NCBI RefSeq assembly: GCF_902459505.1
Contig: NC_047084.1
Coordinates: 315,719,963-315,783,962, forward strand
Source: Geotrypetes seraphini
Lineage: Eukaryota; Chordata; Amphibia; Gymnophiona; Dermophiidae
Direction of reading: 5' to 3'
DNA: 64,000 bases
The notes below the pieces were generated by a model. It worked only from the letters and a program-made list of their open reading frames with translations, was not told the DNA's origin and did no database searches. Below are positions 53,582 through 64,000 of this stretch, piece by piece (position 1 is the stretch's first letter; the number at the start of each line of letters is the position of its first letter). The position numbers and the translations under genes were made by a program.

Positions 53582-54642
53582 GCTAGTAGAATAATATGTA
53601 CGTATGCAATGTGTAAACCGCATAGTTTTATGCGGTATATAAATTTTTGAATTGAATATATTTATGTGTAAGTGCACCAGCCATTTTCTTACCATATCCA
53701 CATCTCCAGTAGTCACTCACTGGGCGCCTCTTCTCACATTGCTATCACTAGCTTCTTCCTTCCTATCCTCATTTTCTGCCACTGCTTCTCTACCCTTTCT
53801 CCACCTTCATTTCATACTTCTGCTGCCATTGCTCGGGTCCTCTGAGCCCTTGCTTTCAGAATTTTTCAAACATCCTCCCCACTCTTTATAGAGCATATAT
53901 AGCACTTATATTCCTTCCTTAGCAGATACTGGTTCTTTGCCCCAAGTTTGCTCCTGCTACTTGCCTCTTCATGGAGTGTGGTTTAAGCTATTAAGTACTG
54001 AGTATTGCACTTAACCACATAAGAGAACAGGGGACTGCATACACCCAGATATTCAGCACCAGTAACCAGACATGACCTGGTGTTTATATATCTGGGGAGA
54101 ATGCCGACGGTGGCTAAAAAAAAACCGCTCACCGTCATCAGCTGAATATATATTTACCCCACTTGACAAATAATGCATGAACGTTTACATCAGTTCTAGG
54201 GCTGGTATAAATTCTTCATTTGCCAGTTATGGTAGTATTACTCACCTTAATTGTACCTGATGCTGACCTTGTCCTGCTCCTGTACCCTCACTGCTTATGT
54301 ATGGTGTTTAGTTCATACTTATTAACTGCATCGAACTTCATGGTGTATCGAAGTACACAAATAAAATTTTATGTTATGTATTTTATAAAGACAAGTAGGT
54401 GCCTACTTTTCTTTATAAAAACAGGCTCAGAAGAGGTGCCTTAAAATGCACTTTAACTACATGACCTCTTACAAAATTGTGCCCTTTATACAGTTTTAAA
54501 ATTTGTCTTATCATTGTTTTATATTGCTGATTATTGCATCAGCTCCTTCCCCCCTTTTTTTCAGCTTTCACATGCTACAAAAGAAATGGATGTCTTTTCT
54601 AAACATGTGATTTTCATACCGTGTACTAGAACTGTTACATAC
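53582..54642. other. Intron sequence with a LINE/SINE tail
   Basis: AACCGCATAGTTTTATGCGGTATATAAATT at 53,617-53,646 is a LINE or SINE tail type seen elsewhere. From 53,690 a pyrimidine-rich stretch looks like L2 3' UTR. Nothing else was identified. Confidence 0.35.
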
Positions 54643-54811
54643 CAGGAAAGCCTTGGAAAGTGATTCTGTCTCCAGGAACACTACCACTAGGAGGATCTAA
54701 GAGTTCTACTTTCTCCGCTGAGCTGGCACACATCACCATAGCCTGAGACACCACACCGCGCATTTTTGCAGGCTTCAGGTTGCAAAGCAGCACTGCCATA
54801 CGGTTCTGCAT
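54643..54811 (-). CDS. AIMP1: AIMP1 (EMAP-II) penultimate coding exon
   Basis: The minus-strand exon follows an acceptor (atattttgcag at 54,812-54,822) and encodes MQNRMAVLLCNLKPAKMRGV, then SQAMVMCASSAEKVELLDPP and GSVPGDRITFQGFPG. It is the core of the tRNA-binding OB-fold of AIMP1. Donor CTG|gtatgt leaves one base of a Gly codon (phase 1), completed by GG at the start of the exon at 27,682. Human AIMP1 as I remember it has the same exon content (QMQNRM...FDAFPG). The remaining 5' exons were searched for by eye on the minus strand to 64,000 and not found. Confidence 0.95.
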
Positions 54812-55394
54812 CTGCAAAATATTATACAACTTTGTGTTAGGCTTTAAATTTTATTACTTAAATCATCGAAGATGTGGATGTGGGGGGAAATACATGTACT
54901 TTTTTCTCTGTCTGCTCACAACATGCTTAAGAAGTGAACAGGACAGACCAGATGCTGAACTATACAGTTTTCAAAGGATGTTCTGTACTTGAGACATTTC
55001 TTCACAAGAAATGATCTGCTGGGGATTTTGCAGAATATTTTCAATATAACATAATCACATGTCTACCACTTGTGAAACCCTGGCGAACACACCATCTCCA
55101 GGACAAAGAACTAGACAAAACACAAAAGCTAGGAAACAGGCACGATTATCGGTAGGAGGGATGCAACACATAAACCACGAATTCCCATTTTTGCTAAATA
55201 TTGAGACCTTATGAGCAGAAACTAAAACACGGTACCAGCTGTCACTGTCAAATATAATACTGCTACTCAGCATTCTTTGGTTTTATTTTCTTAAATGATC
55301 TTGAGGGACCACAATCTCAATGACCCTCTCTAACTGTGATGCAAAGTGTGAGACTCCTTTAATGATTATATACATGTATATAAATGATAGTAGA
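54812..55394. other. AIMP1 upstream intron, unassigned
   Basis: No exon or repeat was recognised. The ACCTTATGAGCAG / AAACACGG sequence near 55,205-55,235 may be a decayed MITE. Confidence 0.3.
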
Positions 55395-55680
55395 TAAAGA
55401 TCTATAGGTTCATCCCATCTGCCCAACAAGGCGGCCAGCATTATACCTGCTATTCCATACATGTTACTTGCTTCTATGCATGAAAGTCATTTATGTTTTG
55501 CTTTAATTCTATCCTCTTTCTATATAGTGATCCTCAGTGTTTATTCCACACATTTTTGAATTCAGTCACTGTTTTTGTCCCTACCACTTCTATCGGGAAG
55601 GTATTCCAGGTATCTACCCATCCTCCCCATAAAAAAGCATTTCCTAATTTTACAAACTAATGGATCTTCTAGGTTACCAC
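55395..55680 (-). mobile_element. CR1 3' end, reverse strand
   Basis: Reversed, it reads GGAAATGCTTTTTTATGGGG and the peptide NTFPIEVVGTKTVTEFKNVW before a 3' UTR. This is the CR1 C-terminus of a subfamily different from the copies at 3927 and 50,090. Confidence 0.75.
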
Positions 55681-55702
55681 TCAGATTTGTGGTGTTAATA
55701 GA

Positions 55703-56914
55703 TACCATATTTTTCACTCCATAAGACGCACTTTTTCCACCCCCAAAAAGGGGGTGGAAATGTAAGTGCTTCTTATGAAGCGAAGGTACAAATTAAGCCT
55801 GCTGCAGTCGCAACTTTTAAATCCCCCCTGCATCTTTTAACCCCCCTGCTGCCGCCGCTGAATATTTTTAAATCCCCCTGCCGCCGCCTCATCTTTTAAA
55901 ACACCCCCCGCCGCCGCATTAAAAAAAAAATCCCACCACTTCTGCATCTTTAAAACCCGCCCACCCGCTCGCTGCCATCATACCTGGTGCTCCAGTGTAT
56001 TTCCCTGCCAGCAGCGCACAGACCAGAAGCGCAGGGATCAACAGCAAACCCTCTGCGCTCCCACCTGGGCCCGTGCCGATCTCCGAATGACTGCAGTCAG
56101 CTCTTGCGGGACTCACGAGAACTGACTGCAGCCATTCGGAGATCAGCGCGGACCTAGGCAGGAGCGCGGAGGGCTTGCTCCTGATCTCTGTGCTTCTGGC
56201 CTGTGCATCTGCTGGTTGGAAAAAATGAGAGCCGTCTAAGGAGGGAGGAATTTAAAAAGGTACCGAAGGGATATAATTAAAGGTATGGAGGAGTGGGGGA
56301 TGATTAAAAAAGATACTGGACTGGTACATTGGGGGATGATTTAAGGTACTGGGGGGCACATGGAATGATTTAAGATACTGGGGGCACATGGGCTATGGGG
56401 GATGATTTAAGGTACTGGGGTGCAGGTGGTTGTATGGGGGAATGATTTAAGGTACAGGTGGGCACATGGGTGTATGGGGATGATTTAAGGTACTGGGAGG
56501 CACGTGGTTGTATGGGGGGATGATTTAAGTTACTGGGGGTACTTGAGGGTATGGGGATGATTTAAGGTACTGGGGGGCAAGTGGTTGTATGGGGGGATAA
56601 TTTAAGGTAAAGGGGGCACATGGGGGGATGAGTTAAGGACATGGGGATGATTTAAGATACTGGGGGCACGTAGGGGTATGGAGGGATGATTTAAGGTACT
56701 GGGAGGTATGTGAGGGGTATGGGGCCTGCCTGCCACTAGGCCTGCCTGCTCTGTGCCCTGTCTTGGCCTACCAATAGACCACCAGAGAGGGGGACAGGGT
56801 GCAGAGCCTGGCATGGGAGAATTTGGGTCAGAATGGTTTTTTTCTTGTTTTCCTCCTCTAAATCTAGGGTGTGTCTTATGGTCAGGTGCGTCTTATGGAG
56901 TGAAAAATATGGTA
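55703..56914. mobile_element. 1.2-kb MITE with CATAAGACGCAC ends
   Basis: The termini TACCATATTTTTCACTCCAT...AAGACGCAC and GTGCGTCTTATGGAG...AAAATATGGTA are perfect over about 29 bp. The inside has CCGCCGCC-rich blocks (55,800-55,925), an inverted pair around 56,060-56,160 (GATCTCCGAATGACTGCAGT against its inverse), and a minisatellite of about 37-45 bp (GATGATTTAAGGTACTGGGG) repeated some nine to ten times between 56,280 and 56,720. A TA duplication or a self-palindromic end TACC/GGTA is possible. Confidence 0.85.
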
Positions 56915-57012
56915 GTTTGTCTTGATTAAGAGATGAAATATTGTTTTGGAAATATAAGCCATCATCAACTCATGAAGGGCTTTTCTCTCATTCTGTGTCT
57001 GTGAGGATAAAC
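56915..57012. other. Unassigned
   Basis: A short spacer between two MITEs with no feature. Confidence 0.3.
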
Positions 57013-57145
57013 TTAGGGCCCCTTCTACAAAACCATAGTAGCAATTTCCATGCAGCAAATGTGATGGAGCCCATTTAATTCCTATGGGCTGTCGCATTTC
57101 CCATTTTGGGACTTGTTACTATGGCTTTGTAAAAGGGTCTCTTAG
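57013..57145. repeat. Palindromic MITE, AGGGCCCCTTCTACAAAACC type
   Basis: The left arm TTAGGGCCCCTTCTACAAAA and CCATAGTAGCAA pair with TTGTTACTATGG and CTTTGTAAAAGGGTCTCTTA. The inside has CCCATTTAATTCCTATGGG, the inverted form of the CCCATAGGAAT motif found in its relatives. Confidence 0.8.
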
Positions 57146-57549
57146 TAAATTAAGCTGAAAATGACTTAACACCTTTATCACACTGTAATTGCCACTTTAT
57201 CATGCCTGGATAGAAACAAATAAAAACACAGAAGAGGTTTGTTTGTTTGGTTTTGGGGTTTGTATTTTTTAAGAAAAACTAAGTAAGAAGATTGCCAGAG
57301 ATACAAGGATTGATGTGCTGTGGGCAATATCTTTTAAGGCTTAGGTTGCTCAGGTGGCAAGTGCTGTTCATTGTCATGGAAACCCTGCAATTAATTCCTG
57401 GACTAATCGTTTCTTCCCTGGTCCAGCAGAGGATGGTACAGCACTATACATAGCTGTAAAGGGAGGGAGTCTCATCCATTACCGAAGAATGTTGATACAA
57501 TGCTTTGCACTGGAAGGCGATATAAGAACAGAGGGGGAACCCATAGGCT
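57146..57549. other. Unassigned intron or intergenic sequence
   Basis: A frame at 57,354-57,551 lacks recognisable motifs. No repeat was identified. Confidence 0.3.
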
Positions 57550-60133
57550 GAAGAAGGGTTAAAGCAGAATTTTCCACTCAAGTGGGTAGCTAAGAGATTC
57601 AGGTATTTGGAAGCAAGGATTACTAGGAATCTTCAACTTTTATATTTCTGGAGTTTAGACCCTTTGTTTAAGCAGATATGAAGGGATTTGAGTAAATGGA
57701 AGGGGGTGTGATTATTCTGGTGGGGAAGAGTACTGCGGCCTTTAAGATGAATATACTCCCCCGTCTTTTGTTTCAGACTTTGCCTCTCGAGGTCCCTAAT
57801 GGCATTATGTCACCTGTAATGGGACTTTTATAGATTTATTTAGGGAAAGAAATCTCCTAGGTCAGTGGTCTCCAACCTTTTTTATGTAAAGGGTCACAGT
57901 GTGAACACAAGAAAGCTTTAAGGGCCACCAAAATATTTCAAGCTTACACATACTACTAATTTTGTAAACTGCCTTGACCTGCTTGTTCAGTCTGGGTATT
58001 AAACATTCAAATTATGGATGATTTTCATAATTATTATCAGCATCTCCACACTGAAGCTACGGAGTTCAGTCTACTGGGTAGCATATATTTAAATAATGTG
58101 GAGCGGGAACGCGGCAGGGTGTCCTCTCTCTCCTCTCCTGTTTGTTCTCACCCTGGATCCGTTGATATGAGATGTTTTACAGATTCCTGATGTTAGTGGG
58201 GTTCGTATTGGCCAGGTGGATGTCCCCGATATGCAGAAATACAATCAGGCCTGCTTACTTCATTACTTTGGGGATTGGATTTTGGAACAAGACATCTATA
58301 CTTGTTTTGCTTATGAGCTGGCGTATTATCATCCTTGGCATTTCTCCTCTCTGTTGCATGTCCCTCGGTCTTCTCTTCTTACTTACTTAAGCTCTAGCCT
58401 CTTATTGGGAGCTCTACGTGATATCTGGAAGATTTTGGTGTTGGGCTTGGGGGGGGGGGGGGCGGCCGGGGGTGTCCGACCAATTGCCTCTGCAAGGGAA
58501 TTTTCAGTTCTTGCCTGGTTGCTCTTTGGCTTCTTTTTGACGATGTGGCCAATTGGGTCTATCTTGGCACATGTACTCACCCCGGCCGGGACTCTTCCCT
58601 CTTGGCGGGTTTTTCAGCTCAGGGAGGGGATTCTGGCTACTGATTTTTTTTGCTTATCTGCAATTGGACCATTATTTACATTCCTTGCAGGTGGAAGGTC
58701 TGCAGATGGACTTGGGAGACCCAAGCTTCGCACCTTCTTTGACCAATTTGAAGATGCGGGACTTTCTGTATCGATGCTGCATAAGGCTTTGTGTTTTCTG
58801 GGTCCGCCTAGATATTGGGAGTCTTTATGTATTTGTTAGGCTCTGGAATTAGGTTTGCTGCTGATGGACTTGGATATGGAAGGTCTTATCAAGCGCATCC
58901 CGACTGTTTGTTTCTGCTGAAGTCAGGGAATTTCAATTTTGGGTGTTACACAGGGCGTATTTCACATGGGTTCAATTATATCATTCTGGCTTGGCAGACT
59001 AACACTGCCCTCCCCCCCCAGTCCTTCTTTCATGCTTTTTGGAGTTGTCTGGTAGTTAAGTCTTTCTGGAGGCGGGTGGTCAGATATTTGGAGGGTTTAT
59101 TGGGCTGCTCTATACCTTTCACTCCGGTGGGATTTCTCTTTGATAAATTTGAGGCATTTCGATTTCCGCCTGGTGTGGGTAGCCTATTTTTGCGGAAGGC
59201 TGGATTGGTGGCTAAGAAGGTTATCCTGATGGAGTGGGTGTCGGATAACCACCCCTCTTATTGGGCGTGGTGAAATCAGTTACATGCTTTGATGTTGCTT
59301 GAGAGGGGTCGACTACATGCTTCTTTTCGACAGTTTAAATTATTTTTGCGAGTCTGGGGCCCTTATATCTATTCTTTGTCTCCTAGAACCTATAGTATGG
59401 AAACATAGAAACATAGAAATTGACGGCAGATAAGGGCCACGGCCCATCTAGTCTGCCCACCCTAATGTCCCTCCCCTACCTTCGCCCTGTGAATAGATCC
59501 CATGTGACGATCCCATTTGGCCTTAAAATCATGCACGCTGCTGGTCCGATTCTGAATGCCTTAAAAGTCTGAGGTGATTTGAGTGGTGGTGGTGGGTCGG
59601 TGGCTTTGGGGCTGCCTTTCCCCAGCAGGGGATCGCCTATGTTTTCCTTAAGACCCTCTTTTTTTAACCTTTTTGAGTGTTGTGTCCTATTTTTCTGAGG
59701 GGGGAGCAGCACGGGGGAGGGGAATTGCCTTCTATATCTCAGGGTTCATAAGAGCACAGGGCTCTATTTGCAGTGTTTACTATACAATTTGTTTGGGCCT
59801 CTCCCGCTGGGTAGGGTTGAGCTTTTGGATCTTTGCTGGTTTCTTTTCATGCTCATTGTTCTTTCTGGGGCATCATGCTGTGTTTTTGGGTTACTGTACT
59901 TCTGTTCATTGACTTGGTTTTGTGTGGCACATGCCCTTTATCTCTATATAAATTGCATTTTTTTTGTAGTAGCGGGGACAATGGGACAGTGGCTTTTGGT
60001 ATTGGGTGGGGAAAGATTGGCTATGAGGGGGAGGGAAATGGAGGATGTTGTTGTATATCTCTTGAACAGTTCTTATATCTCTGGTGGTTTTGTAATTTTT
60101 TCTTCTACCTTTTCAATAAAAATTATTTTACAT
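57550..60133 (+). mobile_element. L1-clade LINE relic, ORF2 C-terminal half
   Basis: AAFKMNILPRLLFQTLPLEV appears at 57,735-57,790. CPLSPLLFVLTLDPL-like sequence follows at 58,110-58,160 out of the normal L1 order (the palm should precede the AAFKMNILP block), so at least two L1 pieces are joined here. The 58,216-59,273 frames correspond to the L1 C-terminal region. The 3' end CTTTTCAATAAAAATTATTT is at 60,105-60,130. Interruptions: a hAT-like CAGTGGTCTCCAACC fragment at 57,864 and a CR1-type tail at 59,403-59,530. Confidence 0.7.
59403..59530 (-). mobile_element. LINE 3' tail inserted in L1
   Basis: AACATAGAAACATAGAAATT followed by GGCCCATCTAGTCTGCCCA is the reverse of a CR1-type 3' UTR and CTATGTTTCTATGTT tail. 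The L1 reading resumes after it. Confidence 0.6.
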
Positions 60134-60136
60134 AGA

Positions 60137-60840
60137 TAATGTGGAGCTTCCTCTTCTTACCATTTCTTCCCGGCAAAAACTGAATGTGCCAATTACAGAG
60201 AATGAGGTTGTATTGTAAATCTAGCAGAGTGCTCTCCTTAAGGCTCCAGGTTCAGATGGTTTCCATGCAGAGTTTTATAAATTATTACAACCCTCTGCTT
60301 CATCTGTCTTGTGTTCCATGTTCTCTCAATTTGTGACCAGTGATACCTTCTTTGCAAGAAGTCCAGATTATTGTATTATTGAAGCAGGGGAAGGATACTA
60401 CTCATTCTTCTTCATATCATCCAATCTCTTTATTAAATGTAGAGACAAAAATATTTGCTAAGATCCTGGAGAATAGGATGGCATAGGTTTTACCCCAGCT
60501 GGTGGCAGATCTACAGGTGGGGTTCATGCTTGGGCAGAAGGCCACCAAGAATTTGAGAACCATACTTACCACCTCTTTGGAACAAGTAGTGCGCCTAGGC
60601 TGTCCTTTCTCTGCTAGTATGCTTTGATGCTGAGAAGGCGTTCAATTGGGTGTCTTGGCAATTTATGTTTGATACACTGCAGGAATATGGCTTTTTTTGG
60701 ATGGGGCACTCGTCAAGGGTACCCTTGCCTCCTCTTTTGTTTTGACTTTGGACCCACTGGTATGGGAAAATTTTGGAACATCCATAGATACATGTTGCTG
60801 CTGTATTAATCTGGCATGTTTAATTTTACAATAAAAAATT
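60137..60840 (+). mobile_element. L1-clade LINE relic, ORF2 reverse transcriptase
   Basis: Pieces in order: KAPGSDGFHAEFYKLL (60,235), SSYHPISLLNVETKIFAKIL (60,415), GFMLGQKATKNLRT (60,520) and FDAEKAFNWVSWQFMF (60,630), all L1 reverse transcriptase. The tail AATAAAAAATTGATTCAA ends near 60,850. It shares ATAATGTGGAGC with 58,095, possibly a rearrangement junction. Confidence 0.75.
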
Positions 60841-61860
60841 GATTCAACTTTAAACTTAAAAAGCTGTGTCATTAAAGCAAATTGAAAAATTGATTCAATA
60901 GGCCAAATCTAATGAAAATTTTTTTACTTGAATTGGGCAGCTCTAGTACTAATGGCAGCCTTACTCAAAGAGATCCTTTCTCTAATAAAGGTTTGATACT
61001 GTAAACTGGGGTTTGTGTGGGGAAATAAGGGAAAGCCTTGGATAGGGCTGGGTGTGGAAGAAGTCAGGAGGGAGAAATTGTGCTGAATGTATAGTCTGGA
61101 TTCTCAGGTGGTCCAGAAGTTACAATTCTGAAGGATCCAGATTCCTCGTATCCAGATTTTTGGACTTCTTTGTAAACAATGACTTCCAGCCTGAGGTTAA
61201 GAGTTGTAGTGATTTTTGCTGCTAGTGATTCCATGATATTGTTTTCTGCAGTTCCTGTTCTTCCTTTTATGAGAAATTCACCCACAGGACCTGGTTATTC
61301 TACAGTGTCATATAGCTGGATCCTTTTGGGTGAGTAGCATTCTAGCTAGTCTAGTCTAGAGTCAACATCAGTATTATATTTGAACACAGACCGAAGCTAA
61401 TGCAGGAGATGACGAAAGGAGTAAAATCCAGTCAGTTCCAACAGGACCGGATAGTTAACCTACCGGATAGAATTAACTTCTCCAAGATCAATATGGAATT
61501 TGCTTTTCAAGCTCTTGAGTTAACACAAACAGTAAATTGGATGAATTAAACTGGATTAGCAGCTTGTGTGAAGAGCATATATTTGGTCAATTGGGAATCT
61601 GTTCATTAATCCTACATCAGAATCCCAAGCAGAGACCACAAAGAACCACATTAAGCATGAACGTGGACAAGAGGAGAGTGGGGTGGGGTGGGGTGGGGAG
61701 GAAATTCACTTCAGAAGATCTAGGAGCAGCTATTAAGTGGGTCCCTCCTTACCAGTCTCTCTGCACCAGAGGGCTGCTTGGGTAGAATTTACATATCTGA
61801 AGATGCTTCCAATTCCAAACTCCAACCTACCTTCTAAGCACCAATATCAGTTTCATTCCC
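60841..61860. other. MITE end fragment and unassigned sequence
   Basis: TTGATTCAATAGGCC through TGAATTGGGCAGCTCTAG at 60,890-60,950 is the right end of the TAGTGCTGCCC element family without its left end. From 60,950 nothing was recognised apart from a GGGGTGGGGTGG short repeat at 61,680-61,700. Confidence 0.5.
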
Positions 61861-61869
61861 TCTGCAATT

Positions 61870-62025
61870 CCCCCACCTGAGCACAGTGTACTGATGTACC
61901 TTTTTGTCCTGTTTGTCTTGACTAGATTGAATGCTCTTTTGAGCAGGAACTGTCTCTTCTGTGTTTTGATGTACAGCGCTGCGTATATCTAGTAGCGCTA
62001 TAGAAATGATTAGTAGTAGTAGTAT
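61870..62025 (+). mobile_element. L2 3' tail
   Basis: TTGACTAGATTGAATGCTCT, TACAGCGCTGCGTATATC and TAGTAGCGCTATAGAAATGA with TAG repeats match the reverse copy at 2300-2440. Confidence 0.75.
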
Positions 62026-62119
62026 TATATAGCTATAATAATAATAGTCAACTATAAGCATTTTATTCCAAAAATACAGTACATAAAATATACATACAAT
62101 ACTTGTATATACTCTCCTC

Positions 62120-62945
62120 CTCCCTGTCTCATCAGCTTGCAATCTGAGGGTCACCTTTGACTCCTCTCTCCTTCTCCACTCAGATCCAACAAATTGCTAA
62201 AGCCGTCGCATCTTCCTCTATATTATTACCAAAATCCGACCTCTCTTCTCTGAGCACATTACCAAAATCCTTATTCACACTCTCATCACCTTTTGCTTAT
62301 TACTGCAATTTGCTTTTCTCAGGTCTTCCACTCAACCATCTCTCTCCCCTTCAATCCGTGCAAAATTCTGCTGCACGGTGTATATGCCGCCAGAGCCGCT
62401 ATAATCATGTTACTCCTCTCCTCAAGTCACTTCACTGGGTCCCCATCCATTTCCAAATACAGTTCAAACTCTTCTTTCTGACCTAAGAGTGCATTCACTC
62501 TGCAGCCTCTTAATATCTGTCTACACTTATCTCCCCATACCCATCCCGTGAACTCCATTCATTGGGCATGTCCCTCCTATCCATACCCTTTCTCCTCCAC
62601 TGCCAACTGCAGACTCCAGCCCTTCTATCTTGCTATACCATATCATGGAACAGACTGCCGGAGTCATTATGCCAGGCTCTGTCTCTAGCAGTATTCCAAT
62701 CCTAGCTAAAGGTCCACTTTTTCGAGGCTGCTTTTAACACTTAATTCCCACTGACTGTAAAATTACCTAGGTTCATCCTATCTTTCTCTCTGCAAGAAAC
62801 TCCCTACCTCCTATATGTTCTGTCTGTCAAAATTAGATTGTAAGCTCTTCCAAGCAGAGACTGTCTATTGCATGTTAAATGTACAGTGCTGCATAAGCCT
62901 TTCAGCATTATAAAAATGATAAACAATAGTAGTAGTAATAGGGAG
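62120..62945 (+). mobile_element. L2 LINE, ORF2 C-terminus and tail
   Basis: A frame at 62,157-62,486 encodes FSTQIQQIAKAVASSS, FAYYCNLLFSGLPLNHL, LQSVQNSAARCICRQSRYNH and LKSLHWVPIHFQIQFKL, a typical L2 C-terminal segment. The 3' UTR runs through AGATTGTAAGCTCTTCCAAG to TAGTAGTAGTAAT at about 62,938. Confidence 0.85.
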
Positions 62946-63009
62946 ACCAAACAGAGAGAGAGAAATCTAGGTAGTCATACAGTCATGAAATGGGCAAACT
63001 GATAAGATG

Positions 63010-63521
63010 GAGAAACTAGATAGCTGTACATGAAAAAGGACATAGTACTGCTCGAAAGGGTCCAGAGAAGAGCAACAAAAATGGTTAAGGGATTGGGGGA
63101 GTTGCCGTACAACAAGAGGCTAGAGAAACTGGGTCTCTTATCCCTTGAGAAGAGAAGACTAAGAGGGGACATGATCGAAACATCCAAGATATTGAAGGGA
63201 ACTGACTTAGTAGAGAAAGATAGATTGTTCACCCTCTCCAAGGTGAAGAGAATAAGAGGGCACTCGCTAAAGTTAGAAGGGAAAAGATTTTGTACAAACG
63301 TTAAGGAAGTTCTTTTTCACCCAGAGAGTGGTAGAAATCTGGAACGCTCTTCCTGAGGCTGTTATAGGGGAAAGCACCCTTCAGAGATTCAAGACAAGGT
63401 TGGATAAGTTCCTACTGGAACAGAACATCCGCAGGTAAGGCTAGACTCAAATAGGGCATGAGCGGACTGCTGGGCACGATGGACCACTAGTCTGACCCAG
63501 CAGCGGCAAATCCTATGTTCT
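63010..63521 (+). mobile_element. CR1 LINE, ORF2 C-terminus and 3' UTR
   Basis: Frame 63,030-63,356 encodes [39 protein letters not shown] and IRGHSLKLEGKRFCTNVKE. The 3' UTR follows with GGACTGCTGGGCACGATGGA and ends CTATGTTCTTA at 63,521. Confidence 0.9.
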
Positions 63522-64000
63522 TAAAGGAGTTTAAAATTCTGACCTTTGGCAGCAATTATATTGCAAAGAGATGTTCACATGTGATATGTAATCTCCAAGG
63601 TGCATTTTTTTTCCTATTGATGTGTTAATGGCCCCCATTATTTCCACACATACTGATTTTTAAGACAGTATTCATTTCCCAAGTATATTTTGCCATCTCC
63701 CTTCTCTGCAACACATGCATCATCGACAAGTCAAATGGGAAGCAAAGATGGTTCCTAGTCATATTCAGAGACATATGTATGAGCAGCAACATGAGAGTAG
63801 GCTTTCCTCATACAAAAAGAATGACGGAAACAACCAAAATCTTATTCAGGATTAAACCTCAGATTTCATCCTCCTTGGCTGGGGGACCTGGAAAAAATTA
63901 CCTTTAGAAACGATAATGGCCTCTAATTTGCTAAATTTTAAGAGTAAATCGTGGGTTCTCTGTGCAGGCTTGTGAAATCATAATGAAATGCAATTGAAGA
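63522..64000. other. Unassigned right edge
   Basis: No repeat or exon was recognised on either strand, including a search for AIMP1 upstream exons. Confidence 0.35.

Larger units (their letters stand above)
27683..54642 (-). other. AIMP1 intron (27 kb) with nested repeats
   Basis: Defined by the donor CTG|gtatgt at 54642 and the acceptor at 27683. Exon phases match across it. It contains one CR1 in each orientation, hAT and TA-flanked elements, L1 tails, and the compound element at 38872-46310. The stretch 27,700-28,350 shows nothing recognisable. Confidence 0.85.

Noticed and set aside
53699-53891. Pyrimidine-rich 79-codon frame
   Set aside because: Hydrophobic-looking product arises from a C/T-rich strand; it resembles LINE 3' UTR material more than an exon.

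Overview
The window is vertebrate nuclear DNA: two spliced host genes with large introns, packed with interspersed repeats. CR1 and L2 LINEs, L1 tails, tRNA-headed SINEs, hAT and TA-flanked MITEs, a DIRS retrotransposon and a solo LTR occur together. This mix fits an amphibian, most likely a caecilian; that assignment is inference from repeat content and gene pair, not a search result.

Host genes. A GIMD1-type (AIG1/GIMAP family) GTPase lies on the + strand in two coding exons (5145-5531 and 16873-17133), giving about 215 residues. AIMP1 (EMAP-II, multisynthetase complex p43) lies on the - strand; only its last two coding exons are present (54643-54811, then 27516-27682), separated by a 27-kb intron. 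Upstream AIMP1 exons must lie beyond the right edge. The genes are tail to tail, as neighbours of the kind known around vertebrate AIMP1.

Layout. 1-5.1 kb: L2 and CR1 pieces, one L2 nested in a CR1. 5.1-17.1 kb: GIMD1, whose intron holds L2 copies, hAT MITEs, a near-perfect 237-bp foldback and SINEs. 17.2-23.05 kb: a DIRS-like element with terminal repeats and an internal circle-junction region, starting 88 bp after the GIMD1 stop. 24.06-25.5 kb: a solo LTR. 27.5 kb: AIMP1 last exon. 27.7-54.6 kb: AIMP1 intron with a CR1, nested hAT and TA elements, and at 38.9-46.3 kb an unidentified compound element. 54.6 kb: AIMP1 penultimate exon. 55-64 kb: a 1.2-kb MITE, L1, L2 and CR1 relics.

The most unusual region is 38872-46310. 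A 398-bp block A occurs twice without visible differences; a roughly 186-bp block B also occurs twice at about 99 percent. The order A-B-A'-6.2 kb-B' reads as two head-to-tail units, the first with almost all its interior missing. The interior of the second carries a 2.7-kb array of a 42-bp repeat with higher-order structure and a GC-rich segment with a 42-T tract. No known family was recognised.
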